Positions 12,522 to 12,742 of a stretch of DNA of 12,742 nt are shown here, one piece after another. Where the stretch lies: NCBI GenBank assembly GCA_014382085.1, contig JACNKJ010000029.1, forward strand, positions 1-12,742, written 5' to 3'. The notes under the pieces are model-generated. The model did not search any database and was not told the DNA's origin. It was given only the letters and a program-made list of their open reading frames with translations. The stretch is from a bacterium (lineage in GTDB: Bacteria; Krumholzibacteriota; Krumholzibacteriia; JACNKJ01). Both the position numbers and the translations under genes were made by a program. How positions within the stretch are numbered: the first letter of the stretch is position 1; each line of letters opens with the position of its first letter.

Positions 12522-12526
12522 ATTCC

Positions 12527-12742
12527 TCAGGGGATCGATCGCGCGCAGCGAAAGCCCAGGGACCAGTCGTCGCCTTCCGGCACTCGGCCCGATCGAGTAT
12601 TGCACCTGACGTAGACGGGATTGGGTGAATTCCAGGAGCCTCCGCGCACACACTTTTGGGGGTGATCGAAGTAGCCCTCGTCCCGGACTGGATCCGCAAT
12701 CTCCTTGGCACCCGGATAGGGCCGGAGATCGTCGGCGCACCC
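12527..12742 (-). CDS. Formylglycine-generating-enzyme-like (SUMF1 domain) protein, C-terminal end
   Basis: Only the last 71 residues are in the window and the frame is open to the right edge. The end of the SUMF1/FGE-sulfatase fold is clear: KCVRGGSWNSPNPVYVRCNT (30-49) followed by DDWSLGFRCARSIP to the stop at 12527-12529. These are the conserved R-G-G-S-W and G-F-R-C segments. Proteins with this domain include enzymes that make formylglycine in sulfatases, ergothioneine-type synthases and many non-catalytic or carbohydrate-associated proteins. The canonical FGE double-cysteine active-site segment is not recognisable in this part (RCNTRS stands near its place), so a true sulfatase-activating role is doubtful. 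The gene is co-directional with satD, but the strong promoter and operator cluster between them argue that satD starts a separate unit. Confidence 0.8.
   Translation of the reverse strand, partial: GCADDLRPYPGAKEIADPVRDEGYFDHPQKCVRGGSWNSPNPVYVRCNTRSGRVPEGDDWSLGFRCARSIP

Noticed and set aside
1..12742. CRISPR array, insertion sequence or attachment site
   Set aside because: No regularly spaced repeats, transposase or integrase motifs, or terminal inverted repeats with target duplications were seen.

Overview
The window comes from a Gram-negative bacterium. It carries a lipoprotein signal, a FadL/PorV-like outer-membrane protein remnant and a NADH dehydrogenase (nuo) operon start. The lineage cannot be fixed from the sequence. 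The gene content (bacterial microcompartment shell set like that of Haliangium, PorV-like remnant, SUMF1-domain protein) would fit a myxobacterial/delta-proteobacterial or FCB-type lineage, but this is inference. Most of the window is coded on the minus strand; only an alpha/beta hydrolase gene and a decayed gene lie on the plus strand.

Region 1 (1-1036): the 5' end of nuoA leaves the window on the left (minus strand). A divergent plus-strand alpha/beta hydrolase follows and converges on the next block.

Region 2 (1040-7666), the centrepiece: a compact minus-strand bacterial microcompartment (BMC) operon. Read in the direction of transcription it encodes a winged-helix regulator with an operator-like promoter; a fused RpiB-DeoC enzyme (ribose-5-phosphate isomerase B domain plus deoxyribose-phosphate aldolase); a stacking-type tandem shell protein (BMC-T); a hexameric shell protein (BMC-H); a pentameric vertex protein (BMC-P); a CoA-acylating aldehyde dehydrogenase with an N-terminal encapsulation peptide; a second, PduT/HO_5812-like BMC-T; two more BMC-P; and a lipoprotein beta-propeller. 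Genes are joined by SD-stop overlaps, TAATG and ATGA junctions. The set matches the sugar-phosphate-utilising (SPU) class of BMC. DeoC would split 2-deoxyribose-5-phosphate into glyceraldehyde-3-phosphate and acetaldehyde, and the dehydrogenase would turn acetaldehyde into acetyl-CoA inside the shell. No phosphotransacetylase (PduL), alcohol dehydrogenase or kinase is in the window, so CoA and NAD recycling must be encoded elsewhere or occur differently. The most unusual points are the RpiB-DeoC fusion with an encapsulation-peptide-like helix as its linker, an Asp in place of the RpiB catalytic Cys, and the translationally coupled exported lipoprotein.

Region 3 (7667-9764): a decayed outer-membrane protein gene on the plus strand (nonsense codon, one-base deletion and missing 3' part), then an N5-(carboxyethyl)ornithine synthase/alanine dehydrogenase-like gene on the minus strand. 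A 344-base non-coding stretch follows, with a probable terminator for the next operon.

Region 4 (9765-12742): a minus-strand operon of satD, a DUF3307 membrane protein and a RhlE-like DEAD-box RNA helicase with a TTG start. It is driven by a strong promoter flanked by three copies of an 18-bp palindromic operator-like element, and the predicted transcript is almost leaderless. The right edge holds the C-terminus of a formylglycine-generating-enzyme-like (SUMF1) domain protein. No tRNA, rRNA, CRISPR array or insertion sequence was seen.
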